Shown here piece after piece: positions 11,301-25,849 of a stretch of DNA of 64,000 nucleotides. The translations under genes were made by a program, and so were the position numbers. The stretch comes from Smittium mucronatum (taxonomy: Eukaryota > Kickxellomycota > Harpellomycetes > Harpellales > Legeriomycetaceae). Below the pieces are notes generated by a model. That model searched no databases. It saw only the letters and a list, made by a program, of their open reading frames with translations, and was not told the origin of the DNA. Numbering within the stretch: the first letter of the stretch is position 1; every line of letters begins with the position of its first letter. Location: the NCBI GenBank assembly GCA_001953115.1, contig LSSL01007788.1, forward strand, positions 1 to 64,000. Direction: 5' to 3'.

Positions 11301-13803
11301 AAAGGTTAAAATTATGAAAATTGGATACTCTTTCTGAAGAAAAAGGTTGAGATGAAGTTTCGAAAGTGGTTTAAATTTATTCGATGCGTGAAATTAACTA
11401 TCTTTATATTGTTATAAATCCAGAAAAAATCAATGTAAGCGATGATAATTCTTAATAATATAGTAAAAAAAGAAAAATTTCCATAAGATTCAAATTTTGT
11501 CTAAAAAATAATTTATATTAAAAAAAATTGATATATGCACATTTGGAAAAAAGCTGAATTAGAATTTTTTTCGTTCAATGCTGACAAAAAACTCAAAAAA
11601 ATTATGATTTAACAGCAATTTGATGTTAAGCTTCAAAAAATCAAAATTTAATATCACTATTCGCGATAAAAATGTTTTTTATTAAAAAAGATATTCAAAA
11701 AATATTTTTATCACGATTTTTTATAGCATAAAATTAAAAATCAGGATATTTTTGATAAAAATCTGCATTCAGGATGTAAATAGATTCTAAATATACACGA
11801 TTTTATTTGACGAGAATCTTTTTAAAAAATCTCTCGAAAATAATAAGAGTTACTTCCACTAATTTTCGCTGATCGAGGCGGATTTTATGATATTCAAAGA
11901 ATAATTGATATATGATTCGAATTATTCACATATGTTTATTATAAAAAAAAATCATATACTATGAAGATTTTGCATAAACGAAATAGATTCTTAAATAGTA
12001 TTCGAAATGTTAGATATAACAGCTTCTAAACTGGGCAAAATATGGATAATAAATGATTTAATTGATTAATGAAAATGCTAATAACATAGTAGCATATTAA
12101 TATATGGAAAAGGCAGATTATTTATCATTTTTAACAACAGTTATGGTTAGAAAATATTCTTTTTAACGGGAATACTTCCATTTTTCAAAAAAAATACTAG
12201 TCATTCAATATCAATAATATCTTACTTTCTAATTTTTGACCTCTTTAAATTCTTTTCTTCATTTTTAATAGCGGCATCATGGATCCTTTTGCTAACAATA
12301 ATCTCATACCAATACAATTAATTTTCATAATACACAATGAACTAGTTGAAATATAATAGTAATTATTATCAAAAATCTGGAAAATGTACATCTAAATATG
12401 AAAATTAACATCTTAAATCACTTAATTTTATGTAAAAAGATAATAATAATAACCCCCTATCATAAAATATAGTTGAAAATTTTTCATCTATAAATTTAAG
12501 CAAATATTACTAAATTTCTAATTTCAGTGATAAATCCAATATGGATTCATAGTAATCAAATTTTGCAGCTAAGAATTTTTCTAAAATCAAATAAAATTGT
12601 GAGATTCGTTTCGTAAATTAAAAATTAATAATAAAATGTTAATGAAATTTTTTTTATTGCGTGAGAGAATAAATTTTTATAACATAATTTTTATATAATT
12701 GATTGTCAATTTAACTACTGAAATCCAAGCGCTTTTTATATTTTTTCGAAAAAAGTGCTTATAAACTCGGCTTAGTTTCGATACTTGTATTTTTTTTCCA
12801 GGTCTAAATATTGTTATAATGATTAATATAAGTCAATTACAGACATTTATAAATATTTGTAAGTTAAATAGCTGAAAGCAAAAAATGCTCCGATGTTCAT
12901 GAAAATTGATTAATTAATTTTTTTTGATAAAAGTACTATATATTTGATCCTAATTTGTAGATATAATAGAATTTTAATGTTAAGTACTTTTTTTTCGGAA
13001 TTTTTTTTGGTTTTATGATGTTGAAATTCCAGTCTGTTATTCTAATTATCATGCAATTTCTTTAATGTTAATATATTTTTATAAATTTTTAGCATGTTGT
13101 TTTTTTATGCAAAAAATAAATGGTGTTGTTATTTATAGACCCTTTTTTTACCGCTGCAAACCCATAACAAAAAATTTTCCCCAATAGTACATTTATCTAT
13201 TAATTTCTCGTCGCTAATTGGGTTTTTTTTATTTATATTATAATCACATAAATGCCCACATGTAAATTTTTTGGCTTTGAAAAAAATAGTGTGAATAAAG
13301 TTACTCCTTAATTTGTAAAATGAATTTTAATTTTCTAAAAAAATCATTTCAAGCCGACTAATAAAGGTTTTTGGTAAAAAATTTAAATTATAACTTTATG
13401 AAATCGAATCAATTTAATAATTTTTAATAAGAATAAAGATAATGATTTTAATGATTTTAATGATTTTCAAACTAGTGATGATCTCAATTTCCAAATAAAA
13501 AATATATCTTCTAGCTAAGGAGTTTCAGTTAAAAAAAAAAAGATCCGACGAAAAAAAGATGTATTTTTCATGGTTTAAAGGTTAGTATACCGTAACAAAC
13601 TTAACCTCAACGCGGAAAATATAATTAGAAAAACTGGGGAAAAATTATCGAATTTCTCTTTTAGCATCGACATGTTCATTAATAAAAAAAATTACAGTTG
13701 AAATAAATTATCCAGTTAATAATCCTAATAATGATCCTAAATTCTGCTTCATACAAAAAAGAAAGCCGGATGATGGCTAAAAAAATTTCATTAGCAGTTT
13801 ATC
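8313..13803. other. AT-rich desert
   Basis: This is very AT-rich sequence with many A and T runs, and no supported gene on either strand. A perfect triple repeat of the 9-mer AATGATTTT is at 13441-13467. Nothing else recognisable was found. Confidence 0.6.
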
Positions 13804-14360
13804 TCCCCTAAGAGTGAAATACCTTGTCGTGGTTTAGGGGCTTAATAGTGTACTTTTCGAAGTACATTAGACCAAAATTTCACACAGCGTTGTACTATTC
13901 TTGGTTGGGAATAGTGGAGACAGCGCACAGCGATTCGGAGGACAGCTATTCCAGGGGGGGACCATCTAGAAACAGGAGGAACCGGTCGTTTAGCACAGCT
14001 GAGACATAGTCTAGTGCACAGTTCCAGCGTTAGACAGTCAGGCGGATCTCAGCGTCTAACAGCTATTTGTAGGAAAGCCGTGTCGATCAATCCCACGTTT
14101 GGGTAGGAGCCTAATTTTATCAATCCTGTTAGAAGTAGGCTCTGACTAGGAGCTCAGTAGATTCAGTGAACAGTAGTTTGTTGAAAAAGAGCTTAATTCG
14201 TGACTGCAGGTAACCTCAGTCATCCAGCCTAATTGAAGCAATGCAAGTGGGGGTATTTTGGTTGTTAGATTGAACCCTTTTCCAGTAGGTACGCAGCCGG
14301 TAGTCCGGCAGAGGAGCTTATTTTAGTTAGGATAATAGTCCTTTCTATACTACTTTTTCT
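13804..14360 (+). repeat. Interspersed repeat R1, copy 2
   Basis: This is the inverted counterpart of positions 1-559, alignable over its whole length. The same three hairpins persist: CCCCTAA (13805-13811) with TTAGGGG (13834-13840), GTACTT-TTCG-AAGTAC (13850-13865), and GCCGG-TAGT-CCGGC (14296-14309). The frame that is open for 82 codons in copy 1 is stopped here after 61 codons by TAT to TAG. The substitutions I compared are a mix of transitions and transversions. The block ends in a pyrimidine-rich run (about 14353-14368). It is flanked on both sides by desert. Confidence 0.85.
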
Positions 14361-17300
14361 TTTTTTCATATTTTTTAGTATAGTTTTTAATGAAGTTATC
14401 TTACAATAAAATTCCGTGATACAAAAAAAAAATAGCAGTTTATCTGATGTTGAGGTACCACCCAGAAAGATAATAAGCCTCATAAATTAAGATTTTCCTT
14501 TCATATTATTTCCTTCCATTACTGTTTACAACTATTTGAGTACTAGCCAAACAAAAAACTTTGTTGATAAATCTCCAATTTCAGAATTTATCAAAACATT
14601 AGAGGATAAAAACAAAAAACACAAATGTAAAATTGATAAAGATGGAAGAGTATTAGTATTATTTTTTCCATTTAGAAATTTGTTGAGCTGACTAAAAAAT
14701 ATCTTCATGTTTTATTTATGGACTGTAAATATAAGAAAAACAGATTCGACATGCCTCTACTTGTTTGTGTTGAGATCTACAATACCTTAGATACTTTCTA
14801 TTCAAATTTTAGGTTTTTAATACACAAATAAAATCAAAATTTCGAATGTCCTATGTATAATAACAAGGAATATGCTCTTGAGTTGAGCTTCCAAAATATA
14901 TAATTACTGAAAGAGACTTGATTTTAATGAATGCAGTTAAGAAAAAATTTCATATTCAAAAAATGTAATATGTATTTGGAATATAAATAAAAAAAATTAA
15001 GATTATGTATAATATGAGTTTTTAAACAGAAAAAAGGGGGAATATTTTTAAATATCGGAACAAACTGATACCAATAAAATATTTTTCAGGGATTGAAAAA
15101 AATTTTGAAGATTTTTTTTCGAAAAATTCAGAGTTTTCAGAGTTAATATTTTTTTTAAAAAAAAACTTGGATTCCATATAAAGAAGAAATCCTTTCCGCT
15201 TGTATTGGTAAGAATTTTTTTTTTGGAATAAGGAGTACTTCAAGGGTAGAAGAAACGTATTCTGTTTTAAAAAAATACCTATGAGATTCAACCGGGGATT
15301 TGATGAATGCTTATGATAGCATAGATATGACTTTCGAAAACAAATTTAATAACATAAGAAATCAAACAAGTTTATATGATATTAATAAATAATCATTTTT
15401 TTCTTTTTTTTAAAGGAAATTTATTTATAATATTCAAATAAATCAATCATCACTTAAATCACAAAATTTACTCTCAAGTAATCAGAAAAATATATGTTTA
15501 TTTATTGAATAGTATAGAAAAACAATAACAAAAGCCAATTAAATCAACCAAAAAAAATAATTTAATTTTAGAATGCAAAAAAACATTTAGAGCTGTTTGG
15601 GTACTGCCATTTTATCACAAGTTACAAAACATAGATTTTCTTTTCACCAGCATAAGGTCAAAATATGTTCAGATCCAGTGGATAATGAACAGGGAAACTC
15701 GTAATTCTAGTTATGAAATCGAAAATACTAAAAAAAATATAGTTTAATGGGGAATAGTTTAGAATAATAATTCATTAAATTTTTTCTTACACTGATTTAC
15801 AAAAAGAGAAGATAATTTCCTTTATCACGGAAATTCTTTCTGAACCTTCAGTAATTTTATTTAACTCATAAGCCCAAAAAAAGGAGGGCAAGCCAAGTAC
15901 ACAACAAAAATTTTCCGCTTATTCTACTAAAAGGGTCCAATGATTTTTCGAGTTGCCTTGAAACCTAAAAAAATATATTTAAAATCGTCCTCTGGAACAG
16001 TGATTATGATAATGAGGTTTTAAATTAATATTTAATATGAGGAAATACCCCTATTTCAAAAAAATTTAAATTCTTACTTTAAAATTGCATATTTGACTTT
16101 TTTAAAAAAAAATTAAGGGTATAATAGGTTGGTATCTATTAGCAAGTGGCCAGATTTTTCATCTTTTCCGAAATTATTTTCCAATATTTTTTTTATTAAA
16201 TAATATTCAACTAATGAATAAAATAAGTCTTAGAAATTAAGAGTTTAAAGATTTTTGATTACTTTTTTCTAACATGCTATGGCGTCTTAATATATATATT
16301 ATTAAATTTGACTACCTTTGGCTGAATAGGACAAATAAACTGAAGATTTAATGAGCTTAAAGTTCTATATTTCATTTAAAAAACGCCTTTATAAATTGTT
16401 ATTTTTTTCCTGCTTGACCAAGAGGTAAGAGAATTTATCGAATAGACATCTAAAAAGTCCATTAATAGAACAAAAAGAAAGATATGAAATGGCATGAAAA
16501 TATCCTGAAAATATGTTTAAAGAAGTTAACTGAAATGAAAAAAGCGAGGAATGTATTTACCCTGGACCCAAGAATTGAATTTCTTTTTTGCCGGAATTTC
16601 ATTTAGTATTTATTTCTAGTAATGTCATTTTAAACTCTCGAGTTACATCTTCTAGCTTTCAAGCTTCTCTTTTCTTAGATCTAATATTTTATTGAATAGT
16701 ATTAACTTTATTTACCTTTGGGATATATAGGAGTTAATACAAGTTAGCACGAAGAGAATAAATTTTTTTTATCGAAATAATATTAATTTGGGGAAAAATA
16801 CAACCAATATTGTCAAATTAGTAACTAGAAAGTAATAAAAAAATAGTAAATTTGGAGATATAGTTTTTTATGGGCGTGAAACAGTAAAAAGAGTGTGTTA
16901 TATAGCAATAAAAAGAATAAACCGTTTTTGGCAATGAAAAAATTTTTCTGCAATAATGCATCCTTATTTCTCTAAATATCAAGTTTGATATATTTAACCA
17001 TTTAAATCACTGAAATAACCCTTAAAAACTTGTGCTTTACAAAGAAATAATAAGTAAATAAAATTCATATAGGAAAAGAATGAAGTTTATGAGAAAAATA
17101 ATAATAATTCTATCTTAAAAATACTAATATCCATACGAAAAATAAAATTTAAAGAATTGGGATTATTAAATCGGCGAGAAATATAAAGATACTCATCAAG
17201 AATATTTAAAAATAAGGTTTTTTAGATTTAGAGCCAGGATATACCTACCACCAAAATATCTATAATTTCATTTTATATGATCCGAAATCCCTTCAATCTC

Positions 17301-20300
17301 CAATATCCTTTTTTTTTCTTTTTTTTGATTTTAAAAATATATATATATATCACAATTATTTTATCTATCCATATATATTCCATAAAAAGTGATATATTGA
17401 TGGATTAGATTTACTATTTATTGAAATTATTTAAAATATAATTGACAAATTTTATCGAAATAAACATAGATTTATCCAATATATATTTTTAACAATATTT
17501 CAAGAAATCGTATCTATATCTAAAAACCTTTGATACATAGTACTGACGGAGTATAAAAAATGAATTGGGCGACAAAAATTTTAGAAAAAATTTGAATTAA
17601 TTTCAAATGAATTTTCTCTATTAAATTTTTTTTTATAGGATATCATCTTAAAGAGATGAATCTTACATAATGAATTTTTAATACTCAAATAACTTGAGAA
17701 TATTTCAGAGGGTCATTTTATAAAATATTTGGTTAATTAAAAATTAAAAGAATTTTTCATTTATGCATTCGGTAAAATGAGAAAATTTCTAAACAATAGT
17801 TGATTTAATTTTTTGGTTGAAATCATAAATAGCAATAGAAAATTCTAAATTAAACTCAGTCTACTATTTATTGTCTCAAATGTGGAAATATTTAATTTAA
17901 ATATTTTACTAATTAAATATCAAAGAGAAAGTTTTAAAAAAGAGGTGAGGGTAATCTTTAAAAGTTTATTTAAATGAAAATTTAACAAAAATATAAGATT
18001 TTATTTTTACATAAAAATTTATTAAATTTTTCTTTCTCGGGCTCAGATGTTGTTGGAAAGTTTTAAAAAATTTCAGAAGCTGAAATTCATCTCTTAATCG
18101 ACTGTTAAAATCAGATTCTCTCAGAAGGGTGATATAATTTATTATTAAAAGCTAAAAAAATGATTTAAACTAAAAAATTGTTTATTCGGACTTTTAAATA
18201 AATATCCGTTAAATAATTTAAGCGAATTTTTTTTTTTCATGGCCTAATACAATTAATATTATGAATTTTTACCATTTCTTTATAAATTCCTATAAAACTT
18301 ATCATCTCAAGAGATTTTCATTCAATATGGATCCAGTTACAGATAAAATGTAAACCCAAAGAATATTTTTTATATCTGATTTTTTTAAAGATACTATTGG
18401 TTTATAAATAATAAAATATATAAAAAAAGCAATTGTATTGTTTTTTCCCGATTTAATATTCCCAGATATTGACTATAAATTTAATCCGTAAAAATCATGT
18501 TTTTAATTTCAATTGGTATGACTTCTGGTAAATTGGATATTTATATTAAAACATAAATATAGATGATGATCTTCCAAATAGTCCAAAAATTAAAAATTAA
18601 GTTATAATTTACTTGATTATATCAAAATAACCAATAAAAAACGTACTATATGGGAAATTTATTGAATATCAAAAATGGTAAATCAAATATTTAAACATTT
18701 TTTTTGAAATAAATGGGATTTTAAAATAACTGGTAGTCCAACCGATCTAAAAATCATATAATATTGGCTGTTGACCAGTTTTTTTTATTAAATATGAATG
18801 ATTCCATGTATATCCCATTCCGGATATAAATTTCGAATTGACCAGATGGTATATGAAGTCGACATAAATACTTACTATATATAGTCGGAGAAATTTCTAA
18901 AATTTAAACGGCATTAATCAAGAAAATTTTAGTAAGGTATGAATAACATATTTTTCATAAATCTAGAAAATTTATCGCCCAAACAATAAAAAAAGCATCA
19001 AACAACGAAAAATTATATTTGGGCTATAGAAGTTTCTAATTTTCAAAAGGATATATGTTAAAAAGTATATTCGTTAAAATTCTAAGTTTTTTTACAAATG
19101 AAAAAATTTAAATGAAAAATGCAAAGCCAAAGTCAAATTCTGAATATGAAAATGAAAAATAATTTGAATTCCAATGAACCCATATAAATGTAATTAGACC
19201 AGAGACAAGATATAAAAAAAAAATTGAGGGGAACCTGGTGAATTTCTTATTGACCTTACATAGTTTGGAAAACTAAATATTATTCCAAGAGAATTTAAAA
19301 CTTTTTATTTCTGCAGATTTATGTCTATTTTATCGAAGGATGGATTATTTTTTCTGAATATTTATATTTCATTAATATTATAATGAGTCATTGGGAAGTT
19401 TTAAATGTAAATGCAATGAAAAATTATGGAAAAGGTTTTTGTTAAATAGTGAAGATCAATTAGGAATATTTGAAAATATTCTTAATATTATCGAATAAAT
19501 ATTTAATTAAAATTATAAAGCTGTTTTGATTTTAAATTTGTATTTACTATGGCGAAATTTTCCGATATAATCCGCATTACACAGATTGAATAAAACTGAA
19601 CCATATTTCTATAAACCCCATCCTTTAACCAATTCACAATATATAAAAAGTATTTAGAACACCTGGGAGGTATCTTTTAGTATTTTTATTGTTATTTTAT
19701 TGAATTTTGGAATTTTTTAAAATATAAAATTTAAGATGAGCTTTATTTATCTAAGAAATTTCTCATAAAATACAATAATTTAAACTGTATAGATACCATG
19801 GATAATACGAGAGTAAAGGCTATGAACTTATAACTAATCTGAATGCTTCAATTCAAATAAAAAAGAGAAAATTGAGGGTTGATTTGTGGATATTTATTTA
19901 TTTAAATACCCATTTAAATTTCATTTTAAATAGCTTTTTTTAAGTTGGAAAAACTTTTAAGGTAGCGAAACTTGATTTTGATTCTGAACATAAATAGTTA
20001 AATACTTGCAAAAAAAATTTTTTGGTGATAAAAAATCAGATATTAAAAATAATTTTAATTTTTTTAATCGATATTAAAATTATTACTTTAATATAGAGAC
20101 ATTTAAAAAAAATCTTGTACAAATTTAAAGTTTTAAAACAAGTCTTTATTAATGATTATATTCATTTGATTTTATCTAAATAGCATAACTTTAACAAAAA
20201 AAAATTCTTTTTCTTTTTTAAGTAGTTTAAGACAGAAATTATTGATAATAAAATATTGGAGGATCGAAATTTTTTAATAATTATTGATAGATTCATTTTG

Positions 20301-23300
20301 ATTTATATAAGGCTTTAATTTATTGCCATTAGTTTATTCTCGCAAAAAGTTAAAATGTCAATTAAATTGAAAAAAAATTATATTTCACAATACTTTAATA
20401 ATTTTTCTCTATAATTTTGGTTTCCAACTTTGGTTAAGTATTTATAATATGGTATCCATCCCGAAATAATTCTGCGCATATTTTTCGCATAGTATTTTTT
20501 ACAGATAACTTTAGATATAAAAACTTTCAATTATACTAAAATGGCTTTTATACTTAAGATATTGGTAAAATTTTAGTTAGTAATAGCCATTTCGTAAATT
20601 CATAGGATAAAAATTTGTTTTAAAGCATATTTAGCAAAAATAAATATTTTAAATGAAAATAAGGCTAAAATTCACCTATCTTATTTTCAAAATACGAGAG
20701 CCTTATCTTATTATAATTGAATAACATTAATAATATAGGGATTTTTTTTTTTTTTTTTTTGGTATTTATATTTTTAGCTAATTATAATTTATAATAATAA
20801 TATACAATATTATGTAAATTTTTATTTAAATCGCGTTATATCGGTAAAGCGTTGTCCCCATAATTTATTTTTAATTTTTAATATATCAAGCTATAATGCA
20901 AAACTAAAGCCTCAAATACTTGCCAATTATTACTATGTTATATTCACTTCATATAAATTTTCATTTCAAATAAATAGAACATGTATAATTTTGATTTGTA
21001 TGTTTATTTTGCAAAAAAATTTGAATATTGAGATTGATCCAAGTATTTTACTAGTTGATTACTAAGGAGAGAATAAACTCAAATTATTCTAAATTGATCC
21101 TTTGGTTTTATAATGCTGAATTTTCCTTATTTAACATACTGCTACCGTATTCATATAAAACTCAATTAAAGGTTTGATATTACGAACATTTCAAATTCAA
21201 AAATTCAGCTATTTTTTTCATTGATTGTGAGCATAAATAAAATTATCAGGATTTTTTTTTTTTTATGTTTATATTTTAAAAATTATAAAAAATTAATTAT
21301 AAAAAGACAAATTATATTACATTTCAATTTGTGGGAGATAAAATATTATTGAAATCTTATTTTTGTATAAGTATATCAAAAAAATACTGACTAAAAATTT
21401 CGTGTGTTTATTGGTCTAAAAATCGATGATGCCAGAATATTTATAAACAGAAACGAAGATTTTAAATATATTCTCTTTAAAAAAAACAAATATTACAAAA
21501 AAATGTTAAGATACTCTAAAAAAAATATCTATTGTTTATAAATAACTTAGATAAGTGGAATTTAAATATATTATAGAGACTGAAAAAATCAGAAAAGCAT
21601 AAAATTAAAAAAATATTATAAAAACGATTCTCAAAATAAATAGTTTTTGAATATATTTTGTTAATTTAACGGAAAAAAATCTTGAAAAGACATCAAATCA
21701 CAAATTATTAATATAAAATATCAAATACATAAATCTGTATTGAATTAGGGGGGGGGGGGTATTATTATCATATTAATATAGAAAAAGTATAAACTATATC
21801 TAAACTGACTTTTCTACTAAAATATTTGTACAAGATGGCCTGATAGCGTTTTCAGTTAATTCTAATACAGTAAAAACTTTCCTGTTTCCCATTTTAACAA
21901 TTAATTAATTTGATTGATAGTTAAATGTATAAAATGTAAGAAAAAAAATTCATAAAAATCGAATTTTTATCCTCGAAAAGCCAAATCTATTGATAATACT
22001 GAGAATAATAGAAAATCTTTACAAAAAAATTATGTATTCAAAATTTTTAGATTTTTATTAATACAACTTTTTATCGTATATTTTTTATAACTAAATTTTT
22101 GGGTTAAATATTAGGCGATTTTTATTTCTTATTAAAATATAAATTTATTGCAATTTTTTTAAAGCCAAAATTTTTTTTACAGGTAAAGCGGGTGCTAAAA
22201 ATAAATTACAAGTAAGTCTTACTATTTGAAAAGTAGTACCTTTTTTATAAATTTAAAATTAGTATTGATGGGAAAATATACTCTTAATAACAGAAATAAT
22301 GTCGAAAAATAAAATAAAATATTTTTAAAAATCTTTTATCTCAAAGAAATTAGCAATAAATAAATAGTTTATATATAGTCGGGTTTTTTTTAATTTATTT
22401 TCTGCAGATTTCAGAATCCTCTAGAAAAATCTTAGCTCATATTATCCTAAAACTCATATAGTTAACATTTGAATTTATTTGTATTATTAATATTAATAAT
22501 AAAATTAATTCAAGATTTTTGTTCAATAGTATATGGAAAATTTTAATAATCCAATTTTAAATTAGTATAGATTTTAAAAATATAGTTATATAATCCATCG
22601 GAAAACCCACAATTAGCATTTTTTCTTTATATTTTGAATAATACGAACATTCTAAGCTATAAAAATAAATCTTGAGGAGAATTAATCAATTTATCTATGA
22701 AAATAAATTTTAATTGATAAAAAATGAATTATAACATAATAAATAAAGGTTTATTTCACTATACTGACCGAGTAGTTATTTTCAAATAAAAAAAAGAAAT
22801 TATTTCTGTTTTAAAAGAAATCTTGTACAAGTCGAATTTAAAAATATTCAACCAAGACATTTATTATTCATCAGGTGAGTTTTAATAGCTATAGATATAT
22901 CCTATTTAAAAATTATTTTCTATTAGAATCAAACTCATATATTCACAATATTTGTTATGAACAGTCTTAATACTTTAGGAAATATAAACAAAAAACTACA
23001 TAAGTTTAGCTATGGGTCTGAAATTATGATAAGTCATTGTAATTTATAATATATTTTTAAATTTAAATTTCATATTTTTATCACTTTTTAATATCTTTCA
23101 GCTGTCTAAAATTTGCGTCTCAGCTAAAAAAATTATTGAAATTTATTTATTGTAATTTATGTATTTCGTTTTAATTACTTTGATAATTTTTCAATTTTAT
23201 AACTTGTAATGATATTAAAATTTTTTGAATACTATATTTAAAAATAAATGATCCGAGTAATTAATTTTATCTATATGACATCAATTTTTTTAATTAAAGA

Positions 23301-24700
23301 CAAAATTTCAATATTCAAAATTGCATAAATAAAAGCAAATTTTCTAAATTAAAATTATTTCTTTATTTTTAGACTTCATCAATTTAAAATTTTATTTACA
23401 TTTTAAAATTAATAAGGTAATAAATCTCCCAGAAAAGTAATTATATTTCTTAAAAAAAATTAGGAATTAAAGTTCCTTATAAGCTTTATTAATTGTTTGG
23501 AATATAATACCTCAGCTTTATTATATCTTTTATTTAATTTAATTAAACGCTATTTACAATAAGTATGGGTAAATATTTCTGTAGGCAAGCTGAAATTCGA
23601 ATAACCAGCATATTTATGTTAAAATCTTCTAATTTGTATTAAAAAATTTATCAATTATTGTAAGATGTTTATCCTAAATTTCTGTTTAATAATAAAACTT
23701 TCTCCCATTTTTTTTAATGATTATGGTAATTTTTCTTGTAAATAAAAATAATTTGAGCTGTTTTCCTAAGCTATAATATTATACTGGAAAGTGGTTTCTA
23801 TTCCAATAAAAATAGGCATTTTTATATGAAAATTTTCAAAAATCTTAAAAAAGAAGGAAATGGGTCGTTTGTTACATTCTGAAAAAAAATCTGTACGTAA
23901 GCTTAAAGAATAATAGCTGGAAAAAAAAAACAAGCTTAATATTTAGATATAAGAAGAAAAGGTAAAAAAATAGAAACATTAATTAAAAATAGATTTTTAA
24001 TTGTTATTTTTTTGGTATTTTATGATCACTGAATCAAAATTTATAATTAAGTTCGCCATTAAGCGACAATATTAATTTTTAAAGATATAAAAACACAATA
24101 ATAAACCCATTTGAGCTATTCCAGACTGGCACCTTAAATTTTTATATTAAAATATATCTCTGCAGATACGCAGCTGATATACCAAAAGAATAATATATCT
24201 AATTTGATTTATAGCATTATTTAACCATATTTATTTTATGATTGCCATAGTATCACTTTTAAATTATATTGTTACTTATGATTATCAGATGGAAATATGT
24301 ACAAAATAACTTCGGAAAAATTCAATTAAAATTTTAGGAAAATAACTTTATTTTTATTAATGAAAAATATGCTTTTAAACCCGAAAAAAAATTTGAAAAA
24401 TTTAAATATCATATGACGAAATCACAGTTTTCAAACGAATTTCAAATAGCTAAATACTCAAAATTATACCAATCTATACCTTAATTTCTGAAAATTTTGA
24501 AAGGTGATATTTTATCCTAAAAAATTTAATCTATATAAATAAATATTTAAGGCTTAAAAGCAATAGTATTTGTACTCATAAAAGTTTATTTTATAAAACG
24601 AGAAATTTTTCTAATAAAGGTATTGAAAAAAATGCGAAAAAAAGATAAGATGGAGAAGGTAAAAAAGTGAAAAAAATTGAGAATTAAGAAAATATTTCCA
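14361..24700. other. AT-rich desert with homopolymer and microsatellite tracts
   Basis: About 10 kb contains no supportable gene. The longest frame (14265-14483, minus) overlaps R1, and another at 15022-15291 is low-complexity. Tracts include an (AT)n near 17338-17350, T19 at 20742-20760 and G12 at 21748-21759. No tRNA-like or rRNA-like sequence was recognised. Confidence 0.6.
21748..21759. repeat. Poly-G tract (G12)
   Basis: Twelve consecutive G residues lie inside sequence that is otherwise nearly all A and T. A similar G12 run is at 30202-30213 and a C13 run at 25214-25226. Confidence 0.9.
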
Positions 24701-25621
24701 TCCTTTTCTCTGTAGCTCAACCTGATTCATACCCGTGATACATTAAGTGAGTTTGCGAACAGCCTAAACTCAAATTATTAAATGTTTCGAGAATGAGAGC
24801 ACTAGTCGAAATTAATGCTATTTTTATCATAAATTCATGAAATAGGTTGTAGACTTGGATTTTGTTTACAGTATAATTAGAACCTCCCTACTCCCCTAAA
24901 TGGGGTACCCAACTATCACTAACTGGGATTCGTTGTAAACAGAAAGTTTGTATTTTTTTTCTAGTTGGATTGACTAAGGTAAAGTCGAGCTAATTGCACA
25001 TTTCTATATTTACCCTGTTTTGCGAAGTTCAATATGGCGTGGAAGACAGTTTCGAGTGCATCTATTCATGGAATTGACTATTTTTTTAAAAATATTTATA
25101 GCACAAAGTTTTTATATTTGGAAATTCCTGAGAATTTGAAAAGGCCCTATTCACATAAATCCAATTTCCTGGAATTCAAGTTTTATTTTTAGGTTAAATA
25201 GCTGAATGTTGAACCCCCCCCCCCCCACTGATTTTCCTGCCAACAGTTGATCTTGTAAATTTTTATCGATTGGTTTTCATTTATCATAGCAAATATTGTG
25301 ATGATATTTTCACTCTAAAGATTTTTTCCACCTTTTTTTTACCCATATTTCACTGACTGATACTAAAATGGCAATTATTGTATCTATGGGAGTCAGTGTG
25401 AATTTAGTTTATTTTATTAAAGTTTGTCTCTTATGATATCAGCTTTTAAGTACAGTGCTTGTTTATACAAGAATAATTTTATCTTCAGTTTTTCTTGAAC
25501 TTATTTTATAACCACTGAAATCAAGATTTGGCATCAAATCCGATGTATTTTTCCATTTCAGTCTATATAAGCAATAATTTATCTCCGTTCACGCAAAATT
25601 ATCACCCCTGTAACATCAAAT
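24701..25621. other. GC-richer island without a recognised gene
   Basis: This patch is visibly richer in G and C than its flanks, for example around 24880-25060, and it contains the C13 tract. A TATATAAG motif lies at 25564-25571, about 50 bases before an ATG at 25622. No frame inside the island itself is long enough to call. It may be a decayed gene or repeat, a non-coding RNA, or a promoter region. Confidence 0.4.
25214..25226. repeat. Poly-C tract (C13)
   Basis: Thirteen consecutive C residues lie within the GC-richer island. On the minus strand it reads as G13, comparable to the G12 runs at 21748 and 30202. Confidence 0.9.
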
Positions 25622-25849
25622 ATGAAACATAAATCAATATTTTTTAGACCTTTAGGCGTTATAATCTTTTTCATGAATATAAATGTAGCTTATTATGCGT
25701 TTCTAATATTTTTGTTGTTGTTTTTGATTATCCCAAACACATACAATTTACTGTTATTACATAACCCGATTATGTGTAGTATTCGGTATTTTGGGAGTTT
25801 CTATTATAATTTATCTATTTTTATCAGAAAAAGCCATATCAGTAAATAA

